Notes: generated from the sequence alone by a model not told the origin. A stretch of 24,892 nt of DNA from RPQJ01 sp031404015 (GCA_031404015.1 JANNGT010000080.1:1-24892), one strand, 5' to 3'; shown: positions 1 through 7,457, numbered from the stretch's first letter. Program-made: numbers and translations.

Positions 1-1578
1 GTCGAGACGGCTGCGGACGCTGTCATCAGTCTGGTCCAGGAACATCGCGAGACCCAGCGCCGCGGCGAGCGACAGCAACACTCCGAGCGCCATGACCAGC
101 GGTATGTTCGGGCTGATCGGCTTCTCCGGCACCAGCGGCGGGTCGATCAGCGTGAAGCGCTCGCCCTTCTGCTCGACTTCGAGGTTGGACGCCAGCTGCG
201 CCTCCATCTGCTTCTGGCGCACTTCCTGGTACTTGAACTGCGCACCTTCGAGCTCGCGCAACATCGCGCTGTATTGCCGCTCGACCGCGGGCGCCCGCGC
301 CAGGCGGCTTTCGTAGTCGGCGGTCCGTCCGCGCAGCTCGGCGATCTGGCTGCGCAACGCCGCGCGCTCGGTCACAGCCGCCTCGCGCTGCGCCTTGATC
401 TGCACGTACGCCGGGTTGTCCGGCGCCTCAGAGTTCACGAACGACGTGGCGGTCGTGCTGGACTGGCGCATGGCCGACTCGATCGCCTCGACGATGCGCT
501 CGAGTCGCACCACGTCCGGATGACTGGGCGAATAGCGCGTCCGGGCCTGCGCGAGCTCACTCTTCGCGTCGTTGAGTTGCCGCACCAGGTCGTTAGCCGA
601 CTGCGAATCACCGACCTCGCGTTCCAGTCCGGCGATTTCGCGCTTCAGGCGCAGGACGTCAGGGTGCGTCGGACCGTAGAGCGCGGTGGCGCTGGCCAGC
701 TGGGTACGCAGTGCCTTGAGCCGCTGCGACGTCGTCAGCACGCGGGCGCCCGTCTCCGTGAACGAACCCCCGACGGGATCGAGCTGCGCCAGCTGGGCGT
801 CGAGGTAGACAACCTGCTGGTCGAGTGCGCTCGCTTGCGTCTGCGCGTTACGCAGTTCTTCATCGGTGCGGGCCATCAACTGGATGTTGATCTGGCCAAG
901 TTCCGGCAGGGCGTCGCCCTGTCCCGTCTTGAAGTCTGCGATCCGACGCTCGATATCGGCGACTTCCGCACTCACGCGATCGACTTCCTCGCGCAGAAAT
1001 TCCGCAGTACCGGCGGCAAGCTTCTTGCGGGACTCGAGGTTCTCGTTGAGATACAGGGTCGTCAGCTCGTTGGCGACCTTGGCTGCGACCAGCGGCGCAC
1101 CGTGATCGAAGCTGACCGTGAACGCGATGGTCGCCTTGGTCGGCCGTCCCTGCGCCGGATCGACGACGTCGGCGCTGATCATCTCGAGTCCGATGTCCTC
1201 GCGCATGCGCTCGAGCAGCTTTTCGCGCGGCTCACGCCGGCGCATCTCCGGATAGAGATCGTACTTGCGCATGATCTCGAGCAGGTTCGACGTGGTCATG
1301 ACGCGCTGACTGGTCGCGCGGACGCGCTGGTCGGCAAAACTTGTGATTGCGGAGCGGACAAACTCCTTGGGCACTTCCTGCTGCTCGATCAGGACCGTGC
1401 CCGAGGAACGATATGTCGGCGGCCACAGCAGCGCGACCAGCAGGGTGAGGGTGAGCAACGAACCGAGCGTGATCAACGCCGGACGCACCCGTCGCCGCAA
1501 TGCGTCGAGCTTGTCGTTGAAGCTGGCTCCGGCGACTTGCGCCGGCGCGGATTCGAAGGTCGATACGTGTGTGTTCAT
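1..1578 (-). CDS. Wzz/GumC-family polysaccharide chain-length determinant (3' end cut by window)
   Basis: Inner-membrane co-polymerase of the type that sets chain length of an exported polysaccharide and links the polymerase to the outer-membrane export channel. The frame is open from an ATG at 1578 to base 1 (526 codons) with no stop, so the C-terminus lies outside. Visible order: short cytoplasmic N-terminus, TM1 about residues 33-51, a long periplasmic coiled-coil region, the proline signature VPEKPISPN about 483-491, and TM2 about 492-513, as in Wzz/GumC proteins. The periplasmic part carries two copies of a YxPxHPDVxRL segment near residues 299 and 347. It starts 10 nt after the stop of the upstream beta-barrel gene and follows an EpsE/Wza-like gene, which supports an exopolysaccharide export operon. 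It could be the PEP-CTERM-locus subfamily, but that cannot be settled by eye. No kinase domain is visible in the part present. Confidence 0.9.
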   Translation of the reverse strand, partial: MNTHVSTFESAPAQVAGASFNDKLDALRRRVRPALITLGSLLTLTLLVALLWPPTYRSSGTVLIEQQEVPKEFVRSAITSFADQRVRATSQRVMTTSNLLEIMRKYDLYPEMRRREPREKLLERMREDIGLEMISADVVDPAQGRPTKATIAFTVSFDHGAPLVAAKVANELTTLYLNENLESRKKLAAGTAEFLREEVDRVSAEVADIERRIADFKTGQGDALPELGQINIQLMARTDEELRNAQTQASALDQQVVYLDAQLAQLDPVGGSFTETGARVLTTSQRLKALRTQLASATALYGPTHPDVLRLKREIAGLEREVGDSQSANDLVRQLNDAKSELAQARTRYSPSHPDVVRLERIVEAIESAMRQSSTTATSFVNSEAPDNPAYVQIKAQREAAVTERAALRSQIAELRGRTADYESRLARAPAVERQYSAMLRELEGAQFKYQEVRQKQMEAQLASNLEVEQKGERFTLIDPPLVPEKPISPNIPLVMALGVLLSLAAALGLAMFLDQTDDSVRSRLD

Positions 1579-1588
1579 GTCCGTGCGC

Positions 1589-2749
1589 TCAAAGCGACAG
1601 CGACAGCGGCCGGCCGTTCCAGGTCACGGCCATGCTGAGCAGGTTGCCGGTGGGATTGCCCGGCGCGTCGCGCACGGTGTGCTCGATGGTCGCGCCGAAC
1701 GACCAGCGGTCCAGCGGCCGCCAGCTCAGCGACGCGCCAACGCGCTCGGTGCCGCTTTGGAAGCCGGAAATATCGGCGCGGCGACCGGTGTCGGCATACG
1801 ATTCGCTCGCCGCAAAGACACTGGCGTCGAGCGATTCCCGCAAACTGTGGCTGACCGAGGCGCGGTAGTCTTCCCGGATCTGCAACCGGCCTTGGCCCGC
1901 GTCCGGACTCAACAGCCGGCTGGCCTGGACGTTGACCTGTGTCCGCTGCCAGGCACCTTTGAGACCGGTCCGGTAGGAATAGCCGGTCGTCGCCGGACCG
2001 TCATTGAAATCGGAGAACGTCGGGCCGGCATAGAGGTCCATCTGCCAGCGTTCCGACCAGGCGTGATCGAAGCCGAGTCCGACCGTGATCTCGCGCGACC
2101 CCGCGCCCGTCACGGGGATGTCGAGCGAGCCGATCCTGGCGACGATACTCGCGCTGGAACGCTCGCTGACCGCATACCGGGTGTACGTCAACGCCGAAAG
2201 GTAGTTGTAGTCCCGCAGACCGTAGCGCAGGCCGCCGATGTACGCGACATCCTGGTACGTCAGGTCCGCATTCAGCGACAGTCGTTGCGAGGCGGAGTGA
2301 CCCAGCGCGACACGCGCGTAGAGGGTTTCGCTCGGTACGTTGTCCTCGGTGGCGCCGGTCGCGGCGAAAGCCCCGGTCAGCGTGCTCGCACGCTGGTAAC
2401 CGAGGCTGGTTGCGATGGAATTCCGCTCGAAGGTGCGCGCGTACCCTGCGTCGAGACTGAGGTCACGGGAGTCCAGCTCGTAGTCGCCGGTGTAACGGCG
2501 ACCGACGAATCGCGGCGTGAAGTGCAGCGACCAGTCTTCTTCGCCCCAGCGCACGTCAAGGCCCGCATCCGCAATCACTCCTGTCACGGTGTCGACGTCA
2601 CCCGCGACGAGGCGCGGATTGTCGTTGAATTCCAGGCGCGTGCCAGCACTGAAATCGACATGCAGTTCGTCGGCATGGGCCGGCATCAGGATCACGGCGA
2701 CCAGAGTCGCTACCGCTGCCGCGGCGCGTGCCACGATCGCTGGACCCAT
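1589..2749 (-). CDS. Outer-membrane beta-barrel protein of an exopolysaccharide/PEP-CTERM locus
   Basis: 386 aa. Signal peptide about 1-26 with cleavage after PAHA. The mature protein has many alternating hydrophobic/aromatic strands separated by short turns (for example RLEFNDNPR, LHFTPRFVGRRY, LSLDAGYAR), which is the pattern of a monomeric beta-barrel such as the BBP2/EpsL-like proteins found beside EpsE and Wzz genes. Role inferred: outer-membrane component of polysaccharide export or secretion; the exact function of this family is not established. Its ATG (2749) shares one base with the TGA of the upstream EpsE-like gene (TGATG), so translation is probably coupled. A GTG one codon earlier (2752) is also in frame but less likely. 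The last residues (LSLSL) lack the usual terminal Phe. Assignment to TIGR03016 versus EpsL needs a profile search. Confidence 0.85.
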   Translation of the reverse strand: MGPAIVARAAAAVATLVAVILMPAHADELHVDFSAGTRLEFNDNPRLVAGDVDTVTGVIADAGLDVRWGEEDWSLHFTPRFVGRRYTGDYELDSRDLSLDAGYARTFERNSIATSLGYQRASTLTGAFAATGATEDNVPSETLYARVALGHSASQRLSLNADLTYQDVAYIGGLRYGLRDYNYLSALTYTRYAVSERSSASIVARIGSLDIPVTGAGSREITVGLGFDHAWSERWQMDLYAGPTFSDFNDGPATTGYSYRTGLKGAWQRTQVNVQASRLLSPDAGQGRLQIREDYRASVSHSLRESLDASVFAASESYADTGRRADISGFQSGTERVGASLSWRPLDRWSFGATIEHTVRDAPGNPTGNLLSMAVTWNGRPLSLSL

Positions 2750-3351
2750 CACGGCACGACGACCGTGTCGCCGCTCTGCAGCAGGATGTTCTGGTCGAGC
2801 TTCGAGCCCTGCTCGACGTCGGAGTACCGGAACGGAATGGCGATCTGCGCGCCGTCCGGCTTGCGCCGCAGGATATGGATGGAATTCGGCGCCGCGTACG
2901 GCGTCATGCCGCCGGCCAGGCTGATCGCCTGCATGATGTCGACGGGCTTGCCGAAGGGAAACTCGCCGGGGCGCAGCACCTTGCCGAGGACATAGATCCG
3001 ATCGCCACCCGAAGCCTTCAACGCCACCGTCACCACCGCGTCGGGCACGAAAGTGGCCAGCCGCTTGGTGATCTCGTTTCGCAGTTGCTCGACGGTCATG
3101 CCGCCCGCCGCGATGTCGCCGGTCAACGGGAAGGACAGGGCGCCGTCCGATCGAACCAGCACGTCACCCTGCAGGTCCGGCTCCTTCCAGACCGCGACGG
3201 TCAGGATGTCGCCCGCCTGAATGCGGTAGGCGCTGCCCGCAGGCGCAGCGTCCTGCGCTTGCGCGAAGGGCAGCCCGCAGGCAAGACAGCCGATGGCAAT
3301 CTGTGCAAGTCGCAGGAAGCAATGCAATGGACCAGGCGAAATCGACGTCAC
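2749..3351 (-). CDS. Polysaccharide export protein, Wza/EpsE type
   Basis: About 200 aa from the GTG at 3351. Contains a polysaccharide-export domain (YRIQAGDILTVAVWKEPDL ... VRSDGALSFPLTGDI, about residues 42-115) followed by one SLBB-like domain (IYVLGKVLRPGEFPFGKP ... AISLAGGMTPYA, about 118-200). Proteins of this kind form or contribute to the periplasmic/outer-membrane channel for capsule or exopolysaccharide. It is short, with one SLBB, like EpsE proteins of PEP-CTERM loci and unlike full Wza. An N-terminal signal sequence ends about LPFAQA. Start choice: an in-frame ATG lies at 3393 but has no ribosome site and would lie upstream of the transcription start expected from the sigma-54-like element at 3400-3415; the GTG at 3351 has GGGTGG six bases upstream. 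A TTG a few codons further in is also possible. First gene of a three-gene export operon. Confidence 0.88.
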   Translation of the reverse strand: MTSISPGPLHCFLRLAQIAIGCLACGLPFAQAQDAAPAGSAYRIQAGDILTVAVWKEPDLQGDVLVRSDGALSFPLTGDIAAGGMTVEQLRNEITKRLATFVPDAVVTVALKASGGDRIYVLGKVLRPGEFPFGKPVDIMQAISLAGGMTPYAAPNSIHILRRKPDGAQIAIPFRYSDVEQGSKLDQNILLQSGDTVVVP

Positions 3352-3399
3352 GGTATGCCACCCAGGGATTAGTAACTGGCTACTGCAATGCATAGATAA

Positions 3400-3415
3400 T
3401 GCATTTGTATGACCA
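3400..3415 (-). promoter_or_regulatory. Candidate sigma-54 (-24/-12) promoter for the export operon
   Basis: On the minus strand the sequence is TGGTCATACAAATGCA. GG and GC fall exactly at the -24 and -12 spacing of the sigma-54 consensus TGGCACGNNNNTTGCW, and the TGC of the -12 box is kept, but the CACG part is not. The expected transcription start is near 3389, about 38 nt upstream of the GTG at 3351. Known context: PEP-CTERM/exosortase genes in several proteobacteria are under RpoN with the PrsK/PrsR two-component system. A chance match is possible. Confidence 0.35.
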
Positions 3416-3416
3416 A

Positions 3417-3446
3417 CGGGTTACGGAGGTCGCGTCCCGTTACCCG
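3417..3446. promoter_or_regulatory. Imperfect inverted repeat upstream of export operon
   Basis: CGGGTTACGG at 3417-3426 and CCGTTACCCG at 3437-3446 pair with one mismatch across a 10-nt spacer. It lies directly upstream of the -24 element at 3400-3415 and downstream of the VPLPA-CTERM gene stop. No T-tract follows on either strand, so a protein-binding site is more likely than an intrinsic terminator. The rest of 3352-3490 shows no gene. Confidence 0.35.
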
Positions 3447-3490
3447 GATGGTCGGGTGCCGCCAGTTCCGCAGCCCGCCCGATACCCGGA

Positions 3491-4066
3491 CTAGGTCCGG
3501 CGGCGGCGACCTAGCCAGCCGACGAAGCCGAGGCCGCTCAACAGCAGCCAGACAGCCGCCGGCAACGGCACGGGCTGCTCGAATTGATGCGACACATTGA
3601 GGTAATAGCTGGCAATGTTTGCCCCGGGCGCGGCAACTGCATAGACGAACGCATACATCGTCGCTGCGCCGCCAATTTGCAGGGTAAGGTCTCCCGCTCC
3701 GTCCAGCAGGCCGACGACCTCACCCTGGTCAACGAGTGCGAAGCTCAGGGCACCAGCAGCGGACGGAAATTCGAGGTCCTCGAGATGGATCGACAACTGG
3801 CCCGCGGCCGGGATGTTTACCTCGAATTGAGACAGGCTGACGCCGGTGAACAGCGTGTTGCCCGAATAAAGGCTCATGTTGACCAGCTGGCTGGTCGCCC
3901 GTGACATCACGCTGCCGACTTCGATCTTGGAAATCGACGTCGAACCGGACGCCGGTGGACTCGCAGCCCAGTCAGCGCCGCCGACCATCTCGGCGCCGAC
4001 GGACGTTGCTCCCAGCAAGGCCAGGACCAAGGCAAAGCCTTTGACGGAGTTGCTAGACCGCGCCAT
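3491..4066 (-). CDS. VPLPA/PEP-CTERM sorting-signal protein
   Basis: 191 aa. Signal peptide about 1-25 (hydrophobic core FALVLALLGATSV, cleavage about VGA). The middle is a small, beta-rich, low-charge domain that I do not recognise. The C-terminus is a tripartite sorting signal: PVPLPAAVWLLLSGL, a short hydrophobic stretch, then RRRRT. In exosortase systems such a tail holds the protein in the inner membrane until a membrane transpeptidase cuts near the motif and releases it to the surface or matrix. The frame is open further upstream to 4267, but that extension is Arg/Pro-rich shadow of the overlapping regulator; the ATG at 4066 gives a proper signal peptide. Its start lies within the last codons of the ribbon-helix-helix gene (14-nt overlap), so the two are probably co-translated. 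No exosortase gene is in the window. Confidence 0.88.
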   Translation of the reverse strand: MARSSNSVKGFALVLALLGATSVGAEMVGGADWAASPPASGSTSISKIEVGSVMSRATSQLVNMSLYSGNTLFTGVSLSQFEVNIPAAGQLSIHLEDLEFPSAAGALSFALVDQGEVVGLLDGAGDLTLQIGGAATMYAFVYAVAAPGANIASYYLNVSHQFEQPVPLPAAVWLLLSGLGFVGWLGRRRRT

Positions 4067-4583
4067 CGCCGTAGAGGTACTTCTCGAACAGGTAGGCACG
4101 CAGGGAGACCGATGTTCCATCTTCATCCACCTCGAGGTGACGAGCCTTGCCGTTAGCGCCCTCGGCCTTCTTGTCCTTGGTGCGTGTCGGGTCTTCGGCG
4201 GTTGCGGCCTGGGGGCGAACCACGCGCGGCTCGATGGACCAGCGGGCGTAGGGGCGAACGAAGCCACTCATCGCGAGCAACTGGATGTCTTCGCGGTCGA
4301 CGCGCGATTTCTCGTCGGCGTCCTCGTTGATGATCGCCTCGAGCCGGGCTGCGTCGAGATCGAAGTGATGCGAGAGTTCCTGGCCATGGTCCAGAAACAC
4401 CGGCATCAGGCTGCGACCACGAATCAACGGATCGTGCAGCGGGGCCAGCTTGCCCAACATCGACTTGACCGCGAAGCGAATGATGTCCGAGTCGCGCATG
4501 CCCAGCCGCTCTGCGAGCCGCTTGATCTTGCGCACGTCGGAGGCACTCATTCGAATCGAGACCGCCTGCTTGCGGCTCTCCAT
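4053..4583 (-). CDS. Ribbon-helix-helix transcriptional regulator
   Basis: 176 aa from the ATG at 4583. Residues about 1-45 (SRKQAVSIRMSASDVRKIKR then AERLGMRDSDIIRFAVKSML) fit a ribbon-helix-helix DNA-binding fold: a beta strand with alternating basic/polar residues followed by two helices. The remaining about 130 residues are unusual for this class and unassigned; they are charged and end in GDGAV. Start choice: GAGGAA lies seven bases upstream of 4583; the ATG at 4598 is in frame but overlaps that ribosome site and the palindrome. It overlaps the downstream VPLPA-CTERM gene by 14 nt. Inference: it autoregulates and controls the sorted protein through the palindrome at 4598-4614. It could alternatively be an antitoxin-like RHH protein, but no toxin-like partner is present. 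Confidence 0.82.
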   Translation of the reverse strand: MESRKQAVSIRMSASDVRKIKRLAERLGMRDSDIIRFAVKSMLGKLAPLHDPLIRGRSLMPVFLDHGQELSHHFDLDAARLEAIINEDADEKSRVDREDIQLLAMSGFVRPYARWSIEPRVVRPQAATAEDPTRTKDKKAEGANGKARHLEVDEDGTSVSLRAYLFEKYLYGDGAV

Positions 4584-4590
4584 CGTGCGT

Positions 4591-4596
4591 TTCCTC
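4591..4596 (-). promoter_or_regulatory. Shine-Dalgarno that decides the RHH gene start
   Basis: GAGGAA on the minus strand, seven bases before the ATG at 4583. It makes 4583 the likely start instead of the in-frame ATG at 4598, which would contain part of the ribosome site. Confidence 0.6.
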
Positions 4597-4597
4597 A

Positions 4598-4614
4598 TTA
4601 GTATTAATGACTAA
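4598..4614. promoter_or_regulatory. Palindrome, candidate operator of the RHH regulator
   Basis: TTAGTATTAATGACTAA: perfect 5-bp arms TTAGT/ACTAA around a 7-bp AT-rich centre that is itself nearly symmetric (ATTAAT). It is a local AT-rich island in GC-rich DNA, directly upstream of the ribosome site of the RHH gene. RHH repressors commonly bind short paired half-sites over their own promoter; that this one does so is inference. Confidence 0.45.
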
Positions 4615-4861
4615 GGATTCGACGTTCTGCCGTGATCCTGCGCTCTCACCTTAGGGGCGTTATGTTGCAGTTGAATGGCGCAATGATGACCCGGTGACGG
4701 CCAACTGCGTTGCAGTTACGGTTTGTTCGTCGGACTCATCGCAGACAATCGTCATGCACTATTCACGCTTCGCAGGCTGCCGACGACTGGACCAGGACGC
4801 AACGGACGCCGGAATATGTCAGCCTTGGGGCGATTTTCCGTTACGACCGGCCAGCCGTCGA
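4615..4861. other. Non-coding interval between the small membrane-protein gene and the RHH gene
   Basis: No convincing gene on either strand. It must hold the promoter for the RHH/VPLPA-CTERM pair. Visible structure: GTTGCAGTT occurs twice (4664-4672 and 4709-4717); the second copy is part of a perfect hairpin AACTGC-GTT-GCAGTT at 4703-4717. No clear sigma-70 or sigma-54 promoter and no strong intrinsic terminator were seen. Confidence 0.5.
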
Positions 4862-5167
4862 TCAGGTCGTCCGTTGCGACGGGTCGGCCGCCTTGCCGGC
4901 GGGGCTTGGGCCCTGTTGTGGGGCCGGCTGCGGTGCTGGTTGCGCGCCCTGTGGCGGCGCCTGGAGATTAGGTACCACCGTCGGCAGGGGCCGGCAGACC
5001 AGGGGGTTGCAGAACGTGACCGCGCCCGTCAGCCGATCGAGCCGGTAGACCTGACCAGCGCCGGCCTGAACCAGTTCGTAACGATCCGTGCCGAATGTAC
5101 CGCGCACGATCAGCGCTCCGCCCAGCAGGACGGCCGCAATGACGATCGCGCGTGCGAGATCGTTCAT
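4862..5167 (-). CDS. Small membrane-anchored protein with proline/glutamine-rich tail
   Basis: 101 aa, not recognised as a named family. N-terminal transmembrane or uncleaved signal segment about residues 6-22 (AIVIAAVLLGGALIVRG). A small domain follows with RYELVQAG, VYRLDRLTGAVTFCNPLVC (two cysteines five residues apart, perhaps a disulfide), then a low-complexity Pro/Gln/Ala tail. Topology is probably C-out (periplasmic). Its ATG overlaps the TGA of the coiled-coil gene (ATGA), making it the last gene of the six-gene energy/porin run. Function unknown; an accessory role in the envelope complex encoded upstream is inferred from position only. Confidence 0.75.
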   Translation of the reverse strand: MNDLARAIVIAAVLLGGALIVRGTFGTDRYELVQAGAGQVYRLDRLTGAVTFCNPLVCRPLPTVVPNLQAPPQGAQPAPQPAPQQGPSPAGKAADPSQRTT

Positions 5168-5811
5168 GGCGATGGCTTCGCGACCGCAGTCTCCGCGAGT
5201 TCGTTGGCACGCGCGCGATAGTCGCCCGCCAGGTTCTCGAGCTGCGTGCGCTTCAATCTGGTGAAGGGTTCGTCCGCCGCGAGCTTGTTCCAGAATCCCG
5301 TGTGCTCGAGCCGCACGAGCACCTCTTCGTTGATGGTCAGCAGCTCGGCGTTGTGATCGCGACAGGTCTTGAGCTGCCGCTCCGCGGCACCCGCGGACTG
5401 CTTCAATTCATTACGCTCCGCCTCGACTTGCTTCAGGGTCTGCGCGGTCTCGCGAAATTTGCCGACCAGTTCATCCATCTGGGCACGCGTGCGCTCCGCA
5501 CTTTCCGTGTTGGCAGCCGCGCCGGCCGCCAGCCGACTGGATGCCGCCTCGGCGCTCTGCGCGCGCCGCTTCAAGGCATCTTCCTGCGCGGATGCCGAAT
5601 CGACTTTCTTTTTCGTGTCTTCCAGCTCTTTCTTCAGACGCGCATTCTCGGATTGCAGCGCCGCGCGCTCAGCGGTCATCTGCTGCAGTTGCTGCATCGC
5701 CTGCGCGTTCTGCTGGTCACCGGCATTGCGCGTCGTCTGCGCCACGGCCACAGGCGCGCCTGTGAACGCGATCAGCGCGAGCGCTACCGTCCCCTTCCAA
5801 CAAGCACTCAT
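5164..5811 (-). CDS. Periplasmic coiled-coil protein
   Basis: 215 aa. Signal peptide about 1-24 (cleavage about AVAQ). Residues about 33-150 are a charged Ala/Glu/Lys/Gln heptad-like region, a long coiled coil (AERAALQSENARLKKELEDTKKK and onward). The C-terminal part (LKTCRDHNAELLTINEEVL, then FWNKLAADEPFTRLKRTQLENL) is more conserved-looking and has the single mature-chain cysteine. I do not recognise a named function; the same kind of protein is familiar to me beside ExbB/ExbD/porin genes. It starts 3 nt after the porin stop and overlaps the next gene by 4 nt, so it is in the same operon. A spacer or scaffold between inner and outer membrane components is inferred. Confidence 0.82.
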   Translation of the reverse strand: MSACWKGTVALALIAFTGAPVAVAQTTRNAGDQQNAQAMQQLQQMTAERAALQSENARLKKELEDTKKKVDSASAQEDALKRRAQSAEAASSRLAAGAAANTESAERTRAQMDELVGKFRETAQTLKQVEAERNELKQSAGAAERQLKTCRDHNAELLTINEEVLVRLEHTGFWNKLAADEPFTRLKRTQLENLAGDYRARANELAETAVAKPSP

Positions 5812-5814
5812 GGC

Positions 5815-7434
5815 TCAGAACTGTCCGTTGAGATCGAGCTGGATGACGTCGATGCCGAGCGGTGGGCCGTCGATTTCGTTGGCCGACAGGTATCGCAACG
5901 ACAAAAAGACATTTTCTCCGAGGCCATAATCGCCGCGCAGGACAAAGCCCTGCGCGTCCGTGCCGCCCAGGTGGAAGTCGGAATCCGTGAATGCGTCGAG
6001 CACCGCATCGCGCTGCAGGTACCGGTAGCGGACCGACGTGCGCCAGTTGTGCAAGCGGTCCACCTTCGGGTGACCGAAACCGAGCTCGACCATGTAGCCG
6101 TCGGTGCGGCCTTCAACATCGACACCAGTCCGCGCGAAAACGTCGCCGGTGTTGTAGCCGACGTTGGTGACGTAGTCGGCGAACATCGACAGCTGGTAGT
6201 CGGAGGACACCGGCAGGTCGAAGCCGACGAGGACATCTACGAGTTGGTAGTCCGCCGCGAGCGCGAACAGGTTGGTGCTGGGGTCCGCGTCGTTGCGGAT
6301 ATCGAACAGCGTATTGCCCTTCTGCAGGTACGCGGGCGCCGTGTAGTCGAGGAGCGTGCTGTCGAGCGAGTTGCGGATGCCGGTCACGTTGTCGTAGTGG
6401 TAATAGCCGACTGCACCGCGCAGTCGCAGGCGGTTGTCAAACTTCCAGACCGCCCCGAGTTGTGCCGCATACAGCCATTTGTCGTCCGACGACAGCTCGA
6501 CCTCTTCGATCGGGAAAGCCCCCAGGGTCACGTATGCGTTGTGATCAGCACGCGCGCTGGACGTGAAGGCATGGCGATACGTGCCGCTGAAGCCCTCAAA
6601 CGTCAGGTCGTTGTCGAACACGAGGTCCGTCGACTGGAACGGATTCGCCATGCGGCCGCCGGTGAGCGCGAGCCACGACCAGTCGGGGTTCGTGCGCACG
6701 TCGTACCGCAGATAGGCCTGTTCCACTCCAAACGTGTAGCGGCCACCGGACTGCGCCAGTGTCTGGTTCGTCGATACGGGATCGGTAAAATTACCCGTAG
6801 CAAGCTTGATGCCCGCAGTGAAATCCTCGCCGAGCTTTGCTTCCGCGCCCAGACGCGCGCGGACCCGCGAGCGCAGGCGGTCTTCGGTCGTGTTCAGGAA
6901 GGCGCTGGTCCCGGCCCGGCCGATGCCACCCCTCTGGTTAACCCTCAGGAAATCCAGATAAGCGAACTCGGCATTGTCGGAGGCAAAGAGATCGAATTGC
7001 TGCCGCACGCGGACGTCGCCGCTGAACGTGACCCCGCGGATCCACTCCGGCAGGGCGCCCGGCACGCCCCACTGCTCGGACTGCGCCTGCGCCACGACAT
7101 CCTTCACGACCTGTGGCCGTACCTGCTCGCTCACCTGCGCGCTGATCTCGTCCCTGACGACCTGCGGCACGTAGGTCACACGCACCGCACTGCCGGCGTC
7201 GGCATCGGATTCGGTTCGGGCCTTGGAGTCGCGCTCGGCCTTGCTCTGCGCCTCGGCGACCATCGTTTGCGCCTGCTCTTTCGTCATCACGCCCTTCTGC
7301 ACCAGCGCGTCGAGCAGGTTGATGACCGTGTTGCGCACCTCGTCGAGCGACTTCGCCTCGTCGGCATGCGCCGGCAGCGCGAACGCAAGCGCCAACGCAC
7401 AGCAGGTCAAGGATTTCTTGATTTGTTTCAGCAT
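5815..7434 (-). CDS. Putative outer-membrane porin (Porin_5-like) with helical N-terminal region
   Basis: 539 aa from the ATG at 7434; the frame is open upstream to 7629, but that part overlaps the TonB gene and lacks a signal sequence. Signal peptide about 1-24 (cleavage PAHA/DE). Residues about 25-120 are helical and charged (LDALVQKGVMTKEQAQTMVAEAQSKAE, then VPQVVRDEISAQVSEQV); a barrel follows from about 130 (VTFSGDVRVRQQFDLF) to the end with repeated amphipathic strands and a terminal Phe (LDLNGQF). This is the layout of the 'putative porin' family. There is no TonB-dependent-receptor plug and no TonB box is visible. Sits directly after TonB and is co-transcribed. Cargo unknown. AAGG lies just upstream of the start, with short spacing. 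Confidence 0.88.
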   Translation of the reverse strand: MLKQIKKSLTCCALALAFALPAHADEAKSLDEVRNTVINLLDALVQKGVMTKEQAQTMVAEAQSKAERDSKARTESDADAGSAVRVTYVPQVVRDEISAQVSEQVRPQVVKDVVAQAQSEQWGVPGALPEWIRGVTFSGDVRVRQQFDLFASDNAEFAYLDFLRVNQRGGIGRAGTSAFLNTTEDRLRSRVRARLGAEAKLGEDFTAGIKLATGNFTDPVSTNQTLAQSGGRYTFGVEQAYLRYDVRTNPDWSWLALTGGRMANPFQSTDLVFDNDLTFEGFSGTYRHAFTSSARADHNAYVTLGAFPIEEVELSSDDKWLYAAQLGAVWKFDNRLRLRGAVGYYHYDNVTGIRNSLDSTLLDYTAPAYLQKGNTLFDIRNDADPSTNLFALAADYQLVDVLVGFDLPVSSDYQLSMFADYVTNVGYNTGDVFARTGVDVEGRTDGYMVELGFGHPKVDRLHNWRTSVRYRYLQRDAVLDAFTDSDFHLGGTDAQGFVLRGDYGLGENVFLSLRYLSANEIDGPPLGIDVIQLDLNGQF

Positions 7435-7457
7435 TGCCTTCTCTTCCCGATTCTTCT

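Noticed and set aside
274..2995. Plus-strand frames of 454 and 550 codons
   Set aside because: They run antisense through the Wzz, beta-barrel and EpsE genes, which have clear domains and signal peptides.
4067..4267. N-terminal extension of the VPLPA-CTERM gene up to 4267
   Set aside because: The extra residues are Arg/Pro-rich out-of-frame RHH coding sequence and would bury the signal peptide.
4053..4583. RHH gene as the antitoxin of a toxin-antitoxin pair
   Set aside because: The coupled partner has a signal peptide and a sorting tail, not a toxin fold, and the regulator is longer than usual antitoxins.
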